Below are positions 1 to 7,093 of a DNA stretch of 9,442 nucleotides, piece by piece. Each line of letters opens with the position of its first letter. The first letter of the stretch is position 1. The stretch is from an uncultured Rhizobiaceae group bacterium (GTDB taxonomy: Bacteria; Pseudomonadota; Alphaproteobacteria; Rhizobiales; Rhizobiaceae): the NCBI GenBank assembly GCA_938009335.1, contig CALLHT010000122.1, forward strand, positions 1-9,442. The letters are read 5' to 3'. The notes below the pieces were generated by a model. That model ran no database searches and had not been told where the DNA came from. It saw only the letters and a list, made by a program, of their open reading frames with translations. Both the position numbers and the translations under genes were made by a program.

Positions 1-1010
1 CCTCTAGCCAGTTTATGAGCACCTTGAGCGCCAGCTTCAACGCGCTTGAGGCCGTTGGCAATCGCATAGTCAATTGCTTGATAGTAACAGACCTCAAAGT
101 GAAGGCAGGGGTGATCTTCCAAGCAACCCCAATGGCGGCCATAAAGGCATTCATCACCAATGAAGTTGATCGCACCCGCAATGTATTCGTCGTCGCGTTT
201 TGCCATGATGAGCAACGTGCGCTCCGGCATTGTTTCAGCCACCATGGAAAAGAATTCGCGCGTCAGGTAAGGCCGTCCCCATTTGCGATGTCCGGTATCC
301 ATGTAGAACGCAAAAAAGCGATCCCAGACCCGTTCTGAGATTTCATCGCCCTTCAAAACATCGATTGTAATCGCGCCACCCTGCAAAGCGGTTCTGCGCT
401 CTTTCTTGATGTTCTTTCGCTTGCGAGAGGAGAGTGCTGCGAGAAAATCATCGAAGGTTTTATAATCAGCATTGAGCCAATGAAACTGTTGATCAGTCCG
501 TTGTAAATAGTTCTGCTCGCCAGCGAACGTCCACTCATCCTCTTCCATAAAGGTAATATGGGCTGACGAGACGGGAAGTTTTGAGCAGAGTTGCCTCAAG
601 CCTTGAGCAAGAGCGGTAAGACGCGGCTCTCGGTTGTCGCATTCGGGAACCAGAAAGCGGGGCCCGGCGGCGGGTGTAAAGGGAATGGAGCACTGCAGCT
701 TGGGATAATAGTTCCCGCCGGCGCGTTCAAACGCATCTGCCCATCCGTGATCAAACACATATTCGCCCTGGCTATGGTTCTTCAAATAACAGGGAAGGGC
801 ACCTAAGAGCTCGCCACTCTCTGTTTCCAGTAAAAGATGCTGTCCCATCCAACCGGTTTCTGCTTTTGCAGACCCTGACGCCTCAAGGGCATATAAAAAT
901 TCATGGCGCGTAAACGGGTTGACCGGTCGCCCATTCAGTAGCGAATTCCAGTCGTCAGCCTTGACGTCTTTAAGGCTCGAGATAATGCGGATTTGATACG
1001 TGTCACTCAC
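1..1010 (-). CDS. DUF482 / peptidogalycan-type GNAT acyltransferase, 3' end cut by the window
   Basis: This gene reads leftwards from a GTG at 1010 and stays open for 336 codons to the left edge, so only the C-terminal part is missing. An in-frame TGA at 1016-1014 directly before the GTG rules out any longer start; no good Shine-Dalgarno is visible. Family hallmarks include YYPKLQ followed by PFTPAAGPRFL near residues 106-125, a basic SRKRKNIKKER stretch in the middle, and HKLARG at the window edge. These match the DUF482 family (peptidogalycan biosysnthesis/recognition, GNAT fold), usually close to 390 residues. Such proteins are thought to be aminoacyl- or acyltransferases related to FemAB; the substrate is not known. 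It starts 32 bases after the GDPD stop on the same strand, so the two are probably one operon. No signal peptide is seen, suggesting a cytoplasmic protein. Confidence 0.88.
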   Translation of the reverse strand, partial: MSDTYQIRIISSLKDVKADDWNSLLNGRPVNPFTRHEFLYALEASGSAKAETGWMGQHLLLETESGELLGALPCYLKNHSQGEYVFDHGWADAFERAGGNYYPKLQCSIPFTPAAGPRFLVPECDNREPRLTALAQGLRQLCSKLPVSSAHITFMEEDEWTFAGEQNYLQRTDQQFHWLNADYKTFDDFLAALSSRKRKNIKKERRTALQGGAITIDVLKGDEISERVWDRFFAFYMDTGHRKWGRPYLTREFFSMVAETMPERTLLIMAKRDDEYIAGAINFIGDECLYGRHWGCLEDHPCLHFEVCYYQAIDYAIANGLKRVEAGAQGAHKLAR

Positions 1011-1042
1011 AGGTCAATAGAATGGGTTTCGGCGCGAAGACT

Positions 1043-1777
1043 TCAAGCCAAATACCCCTCAAAAGTCGGTTGATGTGCATATTTAGCACTCATTGCCCTG
1101 TCTTCTTCCGTCCTGACGGTCCAACTGATCAAGGGGCGCTTGGAAACGAGAAATTCCTCTACAAACCGGCATTCCAAGTGCGCGACTTCATAGGATACAA
1201 ATGCAGGATCGGTTTTTTCAGTGATGGCGCGATGCATATCGTAGAAACTGTCGTCACCCTCTGCCGTGAGGCCAAGCGATACGTTTGGCGTTTGAGCGCG
1301 TGCATCCTCTAAGATGTGATGATGAAACGACATGATCGCCACATCGCCATGATAGTGTTCTATATCTGCCGCAACGGCTTCTACGAACCCGTCATCGTGA
1401 CCGGGTTTTCCTTTCAATTCCAAGAGGATGCCTACCTTACCCTGAATCAAATTGAGAAGTTCCCGTAAGGTCGGGATATGGTCGTTAGAATCGCCAATCT
1501 TAATCGATTGAAGTTCCTTTGCCGTTCGCGCTCTAACATCACCGTTTTCTTTCGTCAGCCGATCCAGCGTGTAGTCATGGAAGACCATCGGCACACCATC
1601 TACTGACGGCTGCAAATCAACTTCCATGTTGTAGCCCCCGTCCATGGCTGCTTTGCAGGCGGACAGAGTATTTTCGTAGATGCCTTTTTCCGCATCATGC
1701 AAACCACGATGCGCAAACGGGCGATCTTTCAGCCAGTTAACCTTTTCACAAGGTGGAGTCGTAAAAGTGATGGTCAC
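1043..1777 (-). CDS. Glycerophosphodiester phosphodiesterase family protein
   Basis: This is a single-domain GDPD TIM-barrel protein of 244 residues from the chosen start. Visible catalytic and metal-site motifs are HRG at residue 23, EN at 35-36, the E-V-D pair at 52 and 54 in MEVDLQPS, FHD with the second catalytic histidine at 67, and a later LLELKGKPG strand. The family hydrolyses glycerophosphodiesters to glycerol-3-phosphate and an alcohol; there is no signal peptide, so a cytoplasmic role is likely. The GTG at 1777 has a GAGG seven bases upstream and leaves space for the divergent eipB promoter. An in-frame ATG at 1819 would add 14 residues but overlaps that promoter's -10 and lacks a clear ribosome site. 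Longer forms would run into eipB coding sequence. The acyltransferase gene follows 32 bases downstream. Family assignment is firm; the start is uncertain. Confidence 0.88.
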   Translation of the reverse strand: MTITFTTPPCEKVNWLKDRPFAHRGLHDAEKGIYENTLSACKAAMDGGYNMEVDLQPSVDGVPMVFHDYTLDRLTKENGDVRARTAKELQSIKIGDSNDHIPTLRELLNLIQGKVGILLELKGKPGHDDGFVEAVAADIEHYHGDVAIMSFHHHILEDARAQTPNVSLGLTAEGDDSFYDMHRAITEKTDPAFVSYEVAHLECRFVEEFLVSKRPLISWTVRTEEDRAMSAKYAHQPTFEGYLA

Positions 1778-1794
1778 GCGCTTGCCTCGATTGG

Positions 1795-1822
1795 GTGACA
1801 GGATAAGGTGCGCGTTCATAAT
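1795..1822 (+). promoter_or_regulatory. Probable sigma-70 promoter of the eipB-like gene
   Basis: GTGACA at 1795-1800 and CATAAT at 1817-1822 are separated by 16 bases, each matching five of six consensus positions. Transcription would start near 1829, giving a leader of about 20 bases that holds an AAGGCGG ribosome site before the GTG at 1849. The -10 box overlaps the alternative ATG of the divergent phosphodiesterase gene. Confidence 0.45.
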
Positions 1823-1848
1823 AGGACTTTCACGAAAGGCGGCATAGA

Positions 1849-2661
1849 GTGAAATTGGCATATGCATCATTGAGTTTGGTATTGGCTGGAACTTTCAGCG
1901 CTCAGGCAGCTGGATTTGAGGTGCTCGCACCCCATCGCGCCATCTATGAGGTGAAACTGGTTGATTCGCAGGACCGATCGGGTATCCAGAGTATGAATGG
2001 TCGCATTGTCTATGAGCTGCAAGGCAGCGAGTGCGATGGGATTTCGATTCAATATCGCTTTGTAACCCGCATTAGTACTGGCCGCGATTCGTTTGTAACC
2101 GATCAGCAGAGTGCAAGTTATGAAAGTCCTGACGGCAAAGAATATTCCTTTTCCACGAAGAGCTTTGTGAATGACCAAGCCGATCAGAATGTTTCAGGTT
2201 CCGCTGTTCAAACGCCGGACGGCATCAAAGTTGTTCACGGTGGTGCGGAACCCAAAACACTGGCGCTGGGTGAGGGGGTGTTTACCAGCACGCATCTGCT
2301 TGAGGTCTTACAGAATGCAGAAAGAGGCGAGGCGTTTGTTTCTCACACGGTTTTTGATGGTGCAGGGGAAGCCGACAAAGTACTTAAAAGCGCGACTGTA
2401 ATCGGCAAACAAAAGACCATGGATGCTGAGTTTGAAGGTGAAAAAGGGGTAGAGTCGCTGCTCAAGAAACCCGCTTGGCCGGTGACTATGAGTTATTTTG
2501 AGCCGGTGCAGGATAATACAGCCGAAGCGCTGCCGATTTATGAGGCATCGTTTCTATTGTATAAAAACGGCATCACCCGTGATCTTACCATGCGCTATCC
2601 GGACTACGAGTTGAAGGCAACGCTGAGTGAACTTGAAATGCTCGAGAAGAATGATTGTTAA
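1849..2661 (+). CDS. eipB: Cell envelope integrity protein EipB (DUF1849 family)
   Basis: The product is 270 residues with a Sec signal peptide (K2, hydrophobic run to about residue 16, cleavage probably near the AQA at 18-20), so it is periplasmic. After it come APHRAIYEV and a beta-rich pattern typical of DUF1849. Two cysteines remain in the mature part, C62 in GSECDG and the last residue C270. In Brucella EipB a conserved disulfide links an N-terminal cysteine to one near the C-terminus and stabilises a beta-spiral fold, and the same arrangement fits here. In Brucella the protein is needed for envelope stress resistance and virulence; its biochemical activity is not established. The GTG start is chosen because it yields the complete signal peptide and has AAGGCGG eight bases upstream. 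It converges on the DUF924 gene with a 6-base gap and has its own predicted promoter. Confidence 0.85.
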   Translation: MKLAYASLSLVLAGTFSAQAAGFEVLAPHRAIYEVKLVDSQDRSGIQSMNGRIVYELQGSECDGISIQYRFVTRISTGRDSFVTDQQSASYESPDGKEYSFSTKSFVNDQADQNVSGSAVQTPDGIKVVHGGAEPKTLALGEGVFTSTHLLEVLQNAERGEAFVSHTVFDGAGEADKVLKSATVIGKQKTMDAEFEGEKGVESLLKKPAWPVTMSYFEPVQDNTAEALPIYEASFLLYKNGITRDLTMRYPDYELKATLSELEMLEKNDC

Positions 2662-2667
2662 TAACGA

Positions 2668-3210
2668 TCAGCCCTTAAATCCGCCGCCATCCAAATAAGC
2701 TTGTTCTGCTGGTGTTGTATGGCGCCCTAAAACAGCGTTTCGATGTGGAAACCGTCCAAACCGTTGAATAATCTCGCGATGCTCCAAGACCGCTTTCATG
2801 TTGTCCGGCTCGTTGCCGATTGAGTGCATCAGTAAAACACTTCTGTTTTGATCAATAATACTCTCAGAATGCTCAAACGGCAGGTAAAAGAACAGACGCA
2901 AGTCCTCGCGCGATTGTTTGTCCAGGCCGTTTTTCACGGCGATTTTTGCGTGTTCCAATGCTTGTCTGTCTTGAGCAAATGTCCTTGCACTTCCGCGAAA
3001 CATGTTTCGCGAGAACTGATCTAGAATGATGATAAGCGCCAAAGCGCCATCAGCAGTTTCTGCCCATTGGTCGAGTTCTCCAGCCGTGGCTTTTGCGTGG
3101 AGTTCCGAAAATTGCTCAAGGATCTGACGGTCGATATCATTATTTTTCGTCCACCATGCCTGTTTTCCGATAGAGGCCCAGAATTCCAGAATGTCGTTAG
3201 CAGTGCTCAT
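2668..3210 (-). CDS. DUF924 family protein
   Basis: This 180-residue protein shows the DUF924 signatures: ILEFW near the N-terminus, the paired W at 19-20, ALALIIILDQFSRNMFRG in the middle, a YLPFEHSE stretch, and GRFPHRNAVLGR near the C-terminus. Family members are soluble, all-helical and TPR-like; their biochemical function is unknown. Length is normal for the family (about 180-200 residues). The ATG at 3210 has AAGGG six bases upstream. Its stop lies only 6 bases from the stop of the convergent eipB-like gene, with no obvious terminator between them. A perfect TATAAT on the minus strand at 3265-3260 could be its -10 box, but I see no good -35 at the right distance. Confidence 0.87.
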   Translation of the reverse strand: MSTANDILEFWASIGKQAWWTKNNDIDRQILEQFSELHAKATAGELDQWAETADGALALIIILDQFSRNMFRGSARTFAQDRQALEHAKIAVKNGLDKQSREDLRLFFYLPFEHSESIIDQNRSVLLMHSIGNEPDNMKAVLEHREIIQRFGRFPHRNAVLGRHTTPAEQAYLDGGGFKG

Positions 3211-3219
3211 GGTTATCCC

Positions 3220-3248
3220 TTAACATTCGTGAGAGTTCAGCTTATATT
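3220..3248 (+). promoter_or_regulatory. Sigma-70 promoter of the small membrane-protein gene
   Basis: TTAACA at 3220-3225 and TATATT at 3243-3248 are spaced by 17 bases, and each matches five of six consensus bases. The start of transcription would be near 3255, about 30 bases before the ATG at 3285. The -35 box overlaps the ribosome site of the divergent DUF924 gene. Confidence 0.55.
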
Positions 3249-3284
3249 GTGGATAGGAGATTATAAACAGCCAAGGTGTGGGTC

Positions 3285-3497
3285 ATGGCAACGGAAAAAC
3301 AAATGCAACAAGCTCAGCTCGATAAATTGACCGCGGAAGTCGCGAAACTTATCGAGGAGACACGGAAAACAGCCGAAGACGTAAGAAAATCTAAATTCGA
3401 AGCAAGAAAGCTTTGGATTGAAGGGCTTTTGTATCCGTTTATTGCCGCAGCTACCGTAATGGGAGCGACTGCAGCGGTGGTTAAAGTGTTTTTCTAA
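3285..3497 (+). CDS. Small coiled-coil protein with one C-terminal membrane segment
   Basis: I do not recognise a named family. The 70-residue product has a highly charged helical N-terminal part (about residues 4-44, rich in Lys, Glu, Gln and Ala with heptad-like spacing), then a hydrophobic segment of about 20 residues beginning near LWIEGLLYPF and ending with VVKVFF at the very C-terminus. This suggests a tail-anchored or single-pass inner-membrane protein whose coiled coil faces the cytoplasm. The ATG at 3285 is preferred over an in-frame GTG at 3276 because AAGG lies eight bases before it, overlapping that GTG. It has a well-matched promoter of its own and ends 9 bases before the convergent dinB stop. 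No neighbour on the same strand indicates a pathway. The gene looks real from its ribosome site, promoter and protein architecture; its function is unknown. Confidence 0.72.
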   Translation: MATEKQMQQAQLDKLTAEVAKLIEETRKTAEDVRKSKFEARKLWIEGLLYPFIAAATVMGATAAVVKVFF

Positions 3498-3506
3498 AAA
3501 GAGCGA

Positions 3507-4781
3507 TTATTCAAAATTAATCCCGAATTTGACCGCTGCACTGCCGAACTTCTCGCGCACATTATCGATAGCCCGCTCTGCATCCGCTCTTTTTGCTGCG
3601 TCCGGATCTACCAGATCGTAAGGATCTGCATTCTCATCAGGGCCTAGGGTCGCAACGCCGATCCCAAGCAATCGGAACTTTGTGCCATCGAGTTCCGGTG
3701 TCAGTAAATCTGTACCAGTACGGAAAATGCGATCTTCCAACTGAGTTGGGTCTGGAATTTGCCGCGATCTTGTGCGGGTTTTAAAGTCAGCCGTCTTAAG
3801 TTTGAGCTGGATCGTCAAACCGGCAATATGTTTTGCTTTCAAACGTCTCGAAACCTTTTCCGAGAGTTTGCGCAACACGGGGAGGAGTTCATCAGACGAA
3901 GAAATGTCATTGTTAAAAGTTGTTTCTGCACTGATCGACTTCGCACCACTGGATGGAGAAACGTTCCTGCTGTCTTCGCCGCGTGCCAGTCTGGAAAGAT
4001 GCAACCCCATCGAACCATAGCGTTTTGCAAGCTCGTTCTCTTGCATGTCCTGAACGGTTGAAAGCTCTGTAATGCCGTCTTTCGCCAGCATCTTTTGTGT
4101 GACCTTTCCCACACCCCATACAATAGAAACAGGTTGTTTTCGAAGAAAGGAGAGGGCTTCGTCCTTTCCAATTACTGAAAAGCCTCGCGGTTTGTTGAGG
4201 TCGGATGCGACCTTTGCCAGAAACTTGCAGTACGATAGGCCAACAGAGACGGTTAGGCCCATTTCATCGTTGATCCTTTTTGTAAGGCGGATCAGCATTT
4301 CAGCGGGGCTTGCCCCATGCAGTCGCTGCGTACCACCCATATCAAGGAAAGCTTCATCGATGGAAAGCGGCTCCACCATTGGTGTCAATTCCCGCATCAT
4401 TTCGCGAATCTGATGACCGGCTTCGGCGTATTTTTCCATATTGGGCCGCACCACCACTGCATCTGGACAGGCTTCCAATGCCTTGAACATCGGTTGAGCA
4501 GAGTGCACGCCGCGAATACGCGCAATATAGCATGCCGTCGAAACAACGCCACGCCTGCCTCCGCCGATAATAACCGGCTTGTTGGCAAGTTCGGGGTTAT
4601 CCCGCTTCTCTACAGACGCATAAAACGCATCGCAATCAATATGCGCGATCGTTAAGTCTGTCAGCTCTGCGTGCCGTGCGATCCTCGGGCTACCGCAGTT
4701 TCTACATCGGGCATCGCCAGTCTTGCTCCATTGGGTGCAATCGCGGCATACGCCTTTTGAGTGTGGTTCGGTTTCCGGCAC
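3507..4781 (-). CDS. dinB: DNA polymerase IV (Y family) with N-terminal zinc ribbon
   Basis: Translesion DNA polymerase of 424 residues. It begins with a C-x2-C-x10-C-x2-C zinc ribbon (C12, C15, C26, C29), an extension found in a rhizobial subgroup of DinB and absent from the E. coli enzyme. The palm follows: HIDCDAFYASVE with metal ligand D49 and Y54 at the steric-gate position (F13 in E. coli), and SIDEAFLD with D142 and E143. Then come the thumb helix-hairpin-helix (VWGVGKVT) and the little finger. I see no obvious clamp-binding motif at the C-terminus, which ends FGINFE. The GTG at 4781 is chosen because it follows the DUF3572 stop after one base and a GAGAGG lies nine bases upstream. A longer in-frame reading to 4907 is only overlap with DUF3572. 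The pair is an operon, probably translationally coupled. Confidence 0.93.
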   Translation of the reverse strand: MPETEPHSKGVCRDCTQWSKTGDARCRNCGSPRIARHAELTDLTIAHIDCDAFYASVEKRDNPELANKPVIIGGGRRGVVSTACYIARIRGVHSAQPMFKALEACPDAVVVRPNMEKYAEAGHQIREMMRELTPMVEPLSIDEAFLDMGGTQRLHGASPAEMLIRLTKRINDEMGLTVSVGLSYCKFLAKVASDLNKPRGFSVIGKDEALSFLRKQPVSIVWGVGKVTQKMLAKDGITELSTVQDMQENELAKRYGSMGLHLSRLARGEDSRNVSPSSGAKSISAETTFNNDISSSDELLPVLRKLSEKVSRRLKAKHIAGLTIQLKLKTADFKTRTRSRQIPDPTQLEDRIFRTGTDLLTPELDGTKFRLLGIGVATLGPDENADPYDLVDPDAAKRADAERAIDNVREKFGSAAVKFGINFE

Positions 4782-4782
4782 G

Positions 4783-5061
4783 TTACCAAGCCTCTCCCTC
4801 TTGCGGAGGGACCAGAGTGAAACGTGCCTTCTGAATATCTTCTGGTGCAAAATCTCGACTTGCTGCAAAGGCCAGAAGGGTTGGCTCATCTCCGAGGTAA
4901 AAATCAAGAATCGCAGCTAAAAATTCAGGCGAGGTTGCTGCCTTGCGCATATCGTCGGGTGCCATTCCCGTAAGCGCCACGAACCGAGAGAGCAATTCAG
5001 TGTCACCGGCCAAATATTGCAGCCCTTCAATGGCAACATGTGAGGCAATCTCAGGCGTCAT
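4783..5061 (-). CDS. DUF3572 family protein
   Basis: This 92-residue soluble, mostly helical protein matches DUF3572, a small alphaproteobacterial family of unknown function. Recognisable parts are the start with A-x4-GLQYLAGD, the FVALTGM-P-D-M-R stretch in the middle, and the FLAAILDFYLGDE segment. It lacks cysteines and histidines that would suggest a metal site, and has no signal peptide or membrane segment. The ATG at 5061 has AAAGG seven bases upstream. Its stop codon is one base before the dinB start, so the two genes are co-transcribed; that fits an accessory role near DNA polymerase IV, but this is inference from position only. It is divergent from divK across 103 bases. Confidence 0.85.
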   Translation of the reverse strand: MTPEIASHVAIEGLQYLAGDTELLSRFVALTGMAPDDMRKAATSPEFLAAILDFYLGDEPTLLAFAASRDFAPEDIQKARFTLVPPQEGEAW

Positions 5062-5077
5062 TCAAAAGCCTTTCTGT

Positions 5078-5106
5078 TTGTGTTTCGTCAACCTTATTTG
5101 TTTAAA
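5078..5106 (+). promoter_or_regulatory. Tentative promoter in the DUF3572/divK divergent spacer
   Basis: TTGTGT at 5078-5083 and TTTAAA at 5101-5106 are 17 bases apart, each matching four of six consensus positions. The spacer from 5062 to 5164 is AT-rich around GTTTAAATAGGGTATAGAC and must hold promoters for both directions. I looked for a CtrA site (TTAA-N7-TTAA), common upstream of cell-cycle genes in this group, and found only a single TTAA half. Confidence 0.25.
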
Positions 5107-5164
5107 TAGGGTATAGACATTTTCATGGCCGGAGAGTGGGCTCACTGCGCACAGGACAGAAGAT

Positions 5165-5536
5165 ATGGCAAAAACCGTACTCATTGTCGAAGACAATGAA
5201 CTCAATATGAAGCTTTTCAACGATCTGTTGGAAGCTAAAGGGTATAACATTGTTCAAACCTCAAACGGTATGGATGCGCTGGACCTGGCCCGAAATCATA
5301 AGCCTGATCTGATTCTAATGGATATTCAACTGCCAGAGGTTTCTGGCCTTGAGGTGACCAAGTGGATCAAGGAAGACGATACGATATCGCATATCCCGAT
5401 TATCGCAGTTACCGCGTTTGCCATGAAAGGGGATGAAGAACGTATTCGCCAGGGTGGATGCGAGGCGTATATCTCGAAACCCATTTCAGTCGCTTCCTTT
5501 TTGCAGACTGTGCAGACGCATTTAGGCGATATCTGA
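5165..5536 (+). CDS. divK: Cell-cycle response regulator DivK
   Basis: A stand-alone receiver domain of 123 residues. The acidic pocket is E9-D10, the phosphoacceptor is D53 in LMDIQLPEVSG, T83 lies in AVTAFAM, and the conserved lysine is K105 in SKP. The sequence is close to Caulobacter DivK, which is phosphorylated by DivJ and PleC-type kinases, localises to the poles, and acts through DivL/CckA to lower CtrA activity. There is no output domain. The ATG at 5165 follows an AGGA about eight to ten bases upstream. pleD begins 28 bases after its stop, the usual divK-pleD operon. All key receiver residues are intact, so it should be functional. Confidence 0.95.
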   Translation: MAKTVLIVEDNELNMKLFNDLLEAKGYNIVQTSNGMDALDLARNHKPDLILMDIQLPEVSGLEVTKWIKEDDTISHIPIIAVTAFAMKGDEERIRQGGCEAYISKPISVASFLQTVQTHLGDI

Positions 5537-5564
5537 CGACCTTCGACACCGATAGGAGAACCCC

Positions 5565-6947
5565 GTGACCGCACGTGTGCTAGTGGTAGATGATGTTACT
5601 ACAAACATCCGGCTTCTTGAAGCGCGGTTAATGGCCGAATATTTTCAGGTTTTATCCGCCACCAATGGCAAGGAAGCACTCACCATTTGCCAGGCGGGTA
5701 AGTGCGATGTGGTGCTTCTTGACGTTATGATGCCGGAAATGGATGGATTTGAAGTCTGTCGGCAACTGAAATCTGATCCCGCTACGATGCATATCCCCGT
5801 GGTTATGGTCACAGCGCTCGATTCTCAAAGTGACCGCTTGCGGGGTTTGGAAGCTGGGGCAGATGATTTTCTCACCAAGCCGGTGAATGATTTTGCACTG
5901 GTAACACGCGTAAAAAGCCTCTCACGTCTCAAAATGACAACGGATGATCTCAGGCTACGCGCCCAAAACGGGGATGAGCTGGCAATCGATAGTTTCACAA
6001 GCCTTGAGGGGCTTCGAAATTCAGCGGGCACTGGCAAGCTTGTTATTGTTGATGATCGACTATCGCCAGAGGCCGGAATTGTGCAGGATTTGAGAGAAAC
6101 TCATGATGTTGAGTTACTATCTAATCCACATGATGCACTCATTCATATCGCCAGCAATACTTATGATCTTGCGCTTATCTCGCTTGACCTGGAAGGGCAG
6201 GACAGCCTGCGTATGTGCTCGCATCTCAGAACCATTGAGAATACGAGAAACCTTCCTGTTATAGGCATCGCTGACCCCGGTCAGGAGGACCTTGTCAGTC
6301 GCGCGCTTGAAATTGGCATGAACGATTTCGTTAGAAGACCGATTGATCATGCAGAACTTTCAGCGCGGATTAGAACGCAGTTGATGCGTAAGCGATATAA
6401 CGATTGTCTTAGGAGTTCTGTACAGCAGACGATTGAGATGGCGGTGAAAGATGGGCTTACCGGATTGAACAATCGACGGTATTTTGAAACGCAATTCCAG
6501 ACGATGTTTGATAAGGCTCAGGCCTCGAAAACAGCTCTGTCGGTCGTTATGTGCGATATTGATCACTTCAAATCGGTCAACGATACGCATGGTCATGATG
6601 TCGGTGATGACGTAATCCGCGAATGCGCAAAGCGTATTACGGATTCTATTCGCGGTACAGATTTGGCATGCCGATATGGCGGGGAAGAATTTGTTATTCT
6701 CATGCCGGAAACAACTGATCCAATGGCAAGTCACGTGTCTGAACGCATACGCGAAATGATCTGTCTCGAGCCTGTTGGTGCAGCAAATGCAGATGCAACC
6801 GCCGTTGATGTGACAATGAGTTTCGGCATTTCCACTGTTGAGCATGTTGAGGATGAGACGCCAGAAAAGCTTTTGAAAAGGGCAGATTTGGCACTTTACA
6901 GTGCAAAAAAGGCAGGCCGAAATCGTGTTGAATCACTCGCTGCGTAA
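5565..6947 (+). CDS. pleD: Diguanylate cyclase response regulator PleD (REC-REC-GGDEF)
   Basis: The protein has 460 residues, normal for PleD. Receiver 1 (about 3-118) is complete: D9, D10, phosphoacceptor D53, T83 and K105. Receiver 2 (about 157-272) is degenerate; S206 aligns with the phosphoacceptor position, as expected for the adaptor receiver that aids dimerisation. The GGDEF domain (about 295-456) has metal ligand D331, the active loop GGEEF at 372-376, and an RxxD inhibitory site at R363/D366, so it should make cyclic di-GMP and be product-inhibited. In Caulobacter, PleD drives the flagellated-to-stalked transition under DivJ/PleC control. The GTG start at 5565 has AGGAG seven bases upstream. 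It is the second gene after divK. No rho-independent terminator is evident just after the stop. Confidence 0.95.
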   Translation: MTARVLVVDDVTTNIRLLEARLMAEYFQVLSATNGKEALTICQAGKCDVVLLDVMMPEMDGFEVCRQLKSDPATMHIPVVMVTALDSQSDRLRGLEAGADDFLTKPVNDFALVTRVKSLSRLKMTTDDLRLRAQNGDELAIDSFTSLEGLRNSAGTGKLVIVDDRLSPEAGIVQDLRETHDVELLSNPHDALIHIASNTYDLALISLDLEGQDSLRMCSHLRTIENTRNLPVIGIADPGQEDLVSRALEIGMNDFVRRPIDHAELSARIRTQLMRKRYNDCLRSSVQQTIEMAVKDGLTGLNNRRYFETQFQTMFDKAQASKTALSVVMCDIDHFKSVNDTHGHDVGDDVIRECAKRITDSIRGTDLACRYGGEEFVILMPETTDPMASHVSERIREMICLEPVGAANADATAVDVTMSFGISTVEHVEDETPEKLLKRADLALYSAKKAGRNRVESLAA

Positions 6948-6985
6948 GTAGCTACCTACGTAGAAAACCCCTTTAAAATTAACTG

Positions 6986-7010
6986 TTTAGGTTAAATATA
7001 TATCCTAACC
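6986..7010. repeat. AT-rich imperfect inverted repeat downstream of pleD
   Basis: TTAGG at 6987-6991 is mirrored by CCTAA at 7004-7008, and in a second register GGTTA at 6990-6994 by TAACC at 7006-7010, around an alternating AT core. It could be a protein-binding site or a weak hairpin at the end of pleD. The CTAACCAT at its right end is one base from a CtrA half-site (TTAACCAT). No T-tract follows, so it is a poor terminator. The rest of 6948-7053 is AT-rich with nothing else I can identify. Confidence 0.35.
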
Positions 7011-7053
7011 ATCTTTGTACTTGCCTTTAAAAGTGGTTACCAAAACGTTGATT

Positions 7054-7080
7054 TTTACATACAACTGAGTCAATTAATAT
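7054..7080 (+). promoter_or_regulatory. Tentative promoter for the structured RNA
   Basis: TTTACA at 7054-7059 (five of six -35 bases) and TAATAT at 7075-7080 (four of six -10 bases) are 15 bases apart, shorter than the usual 16-18. If used, transcription would start near 7087, seven bases before the first hairpin of the predicted RNA. The coincidence in position is the main support. Confidence 0.3.
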
Positions 7081-7093
7081 CGTGTGCTCTTTT

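Noticed and set aside
4782..4907. Upstream extension of dinB by 42 codons
   Set aside because: It lies wholly inside DUF3572 in another frame, and the zinc-ribbon protein is complete from the GTG with its ribosome site.
5062..5164. CtrA binding site upstream of divK
   Set aside because: Only one TTAA half-site is present; no second half lies 7 bases away on either side.
6360..6845. A 161-codon minus-strand reading frame inside pleD
   Set aside because: It is an antisense shadow of the intact GGDEF domain, with an unlikely composition rich in Cys and His and no ribosome site.
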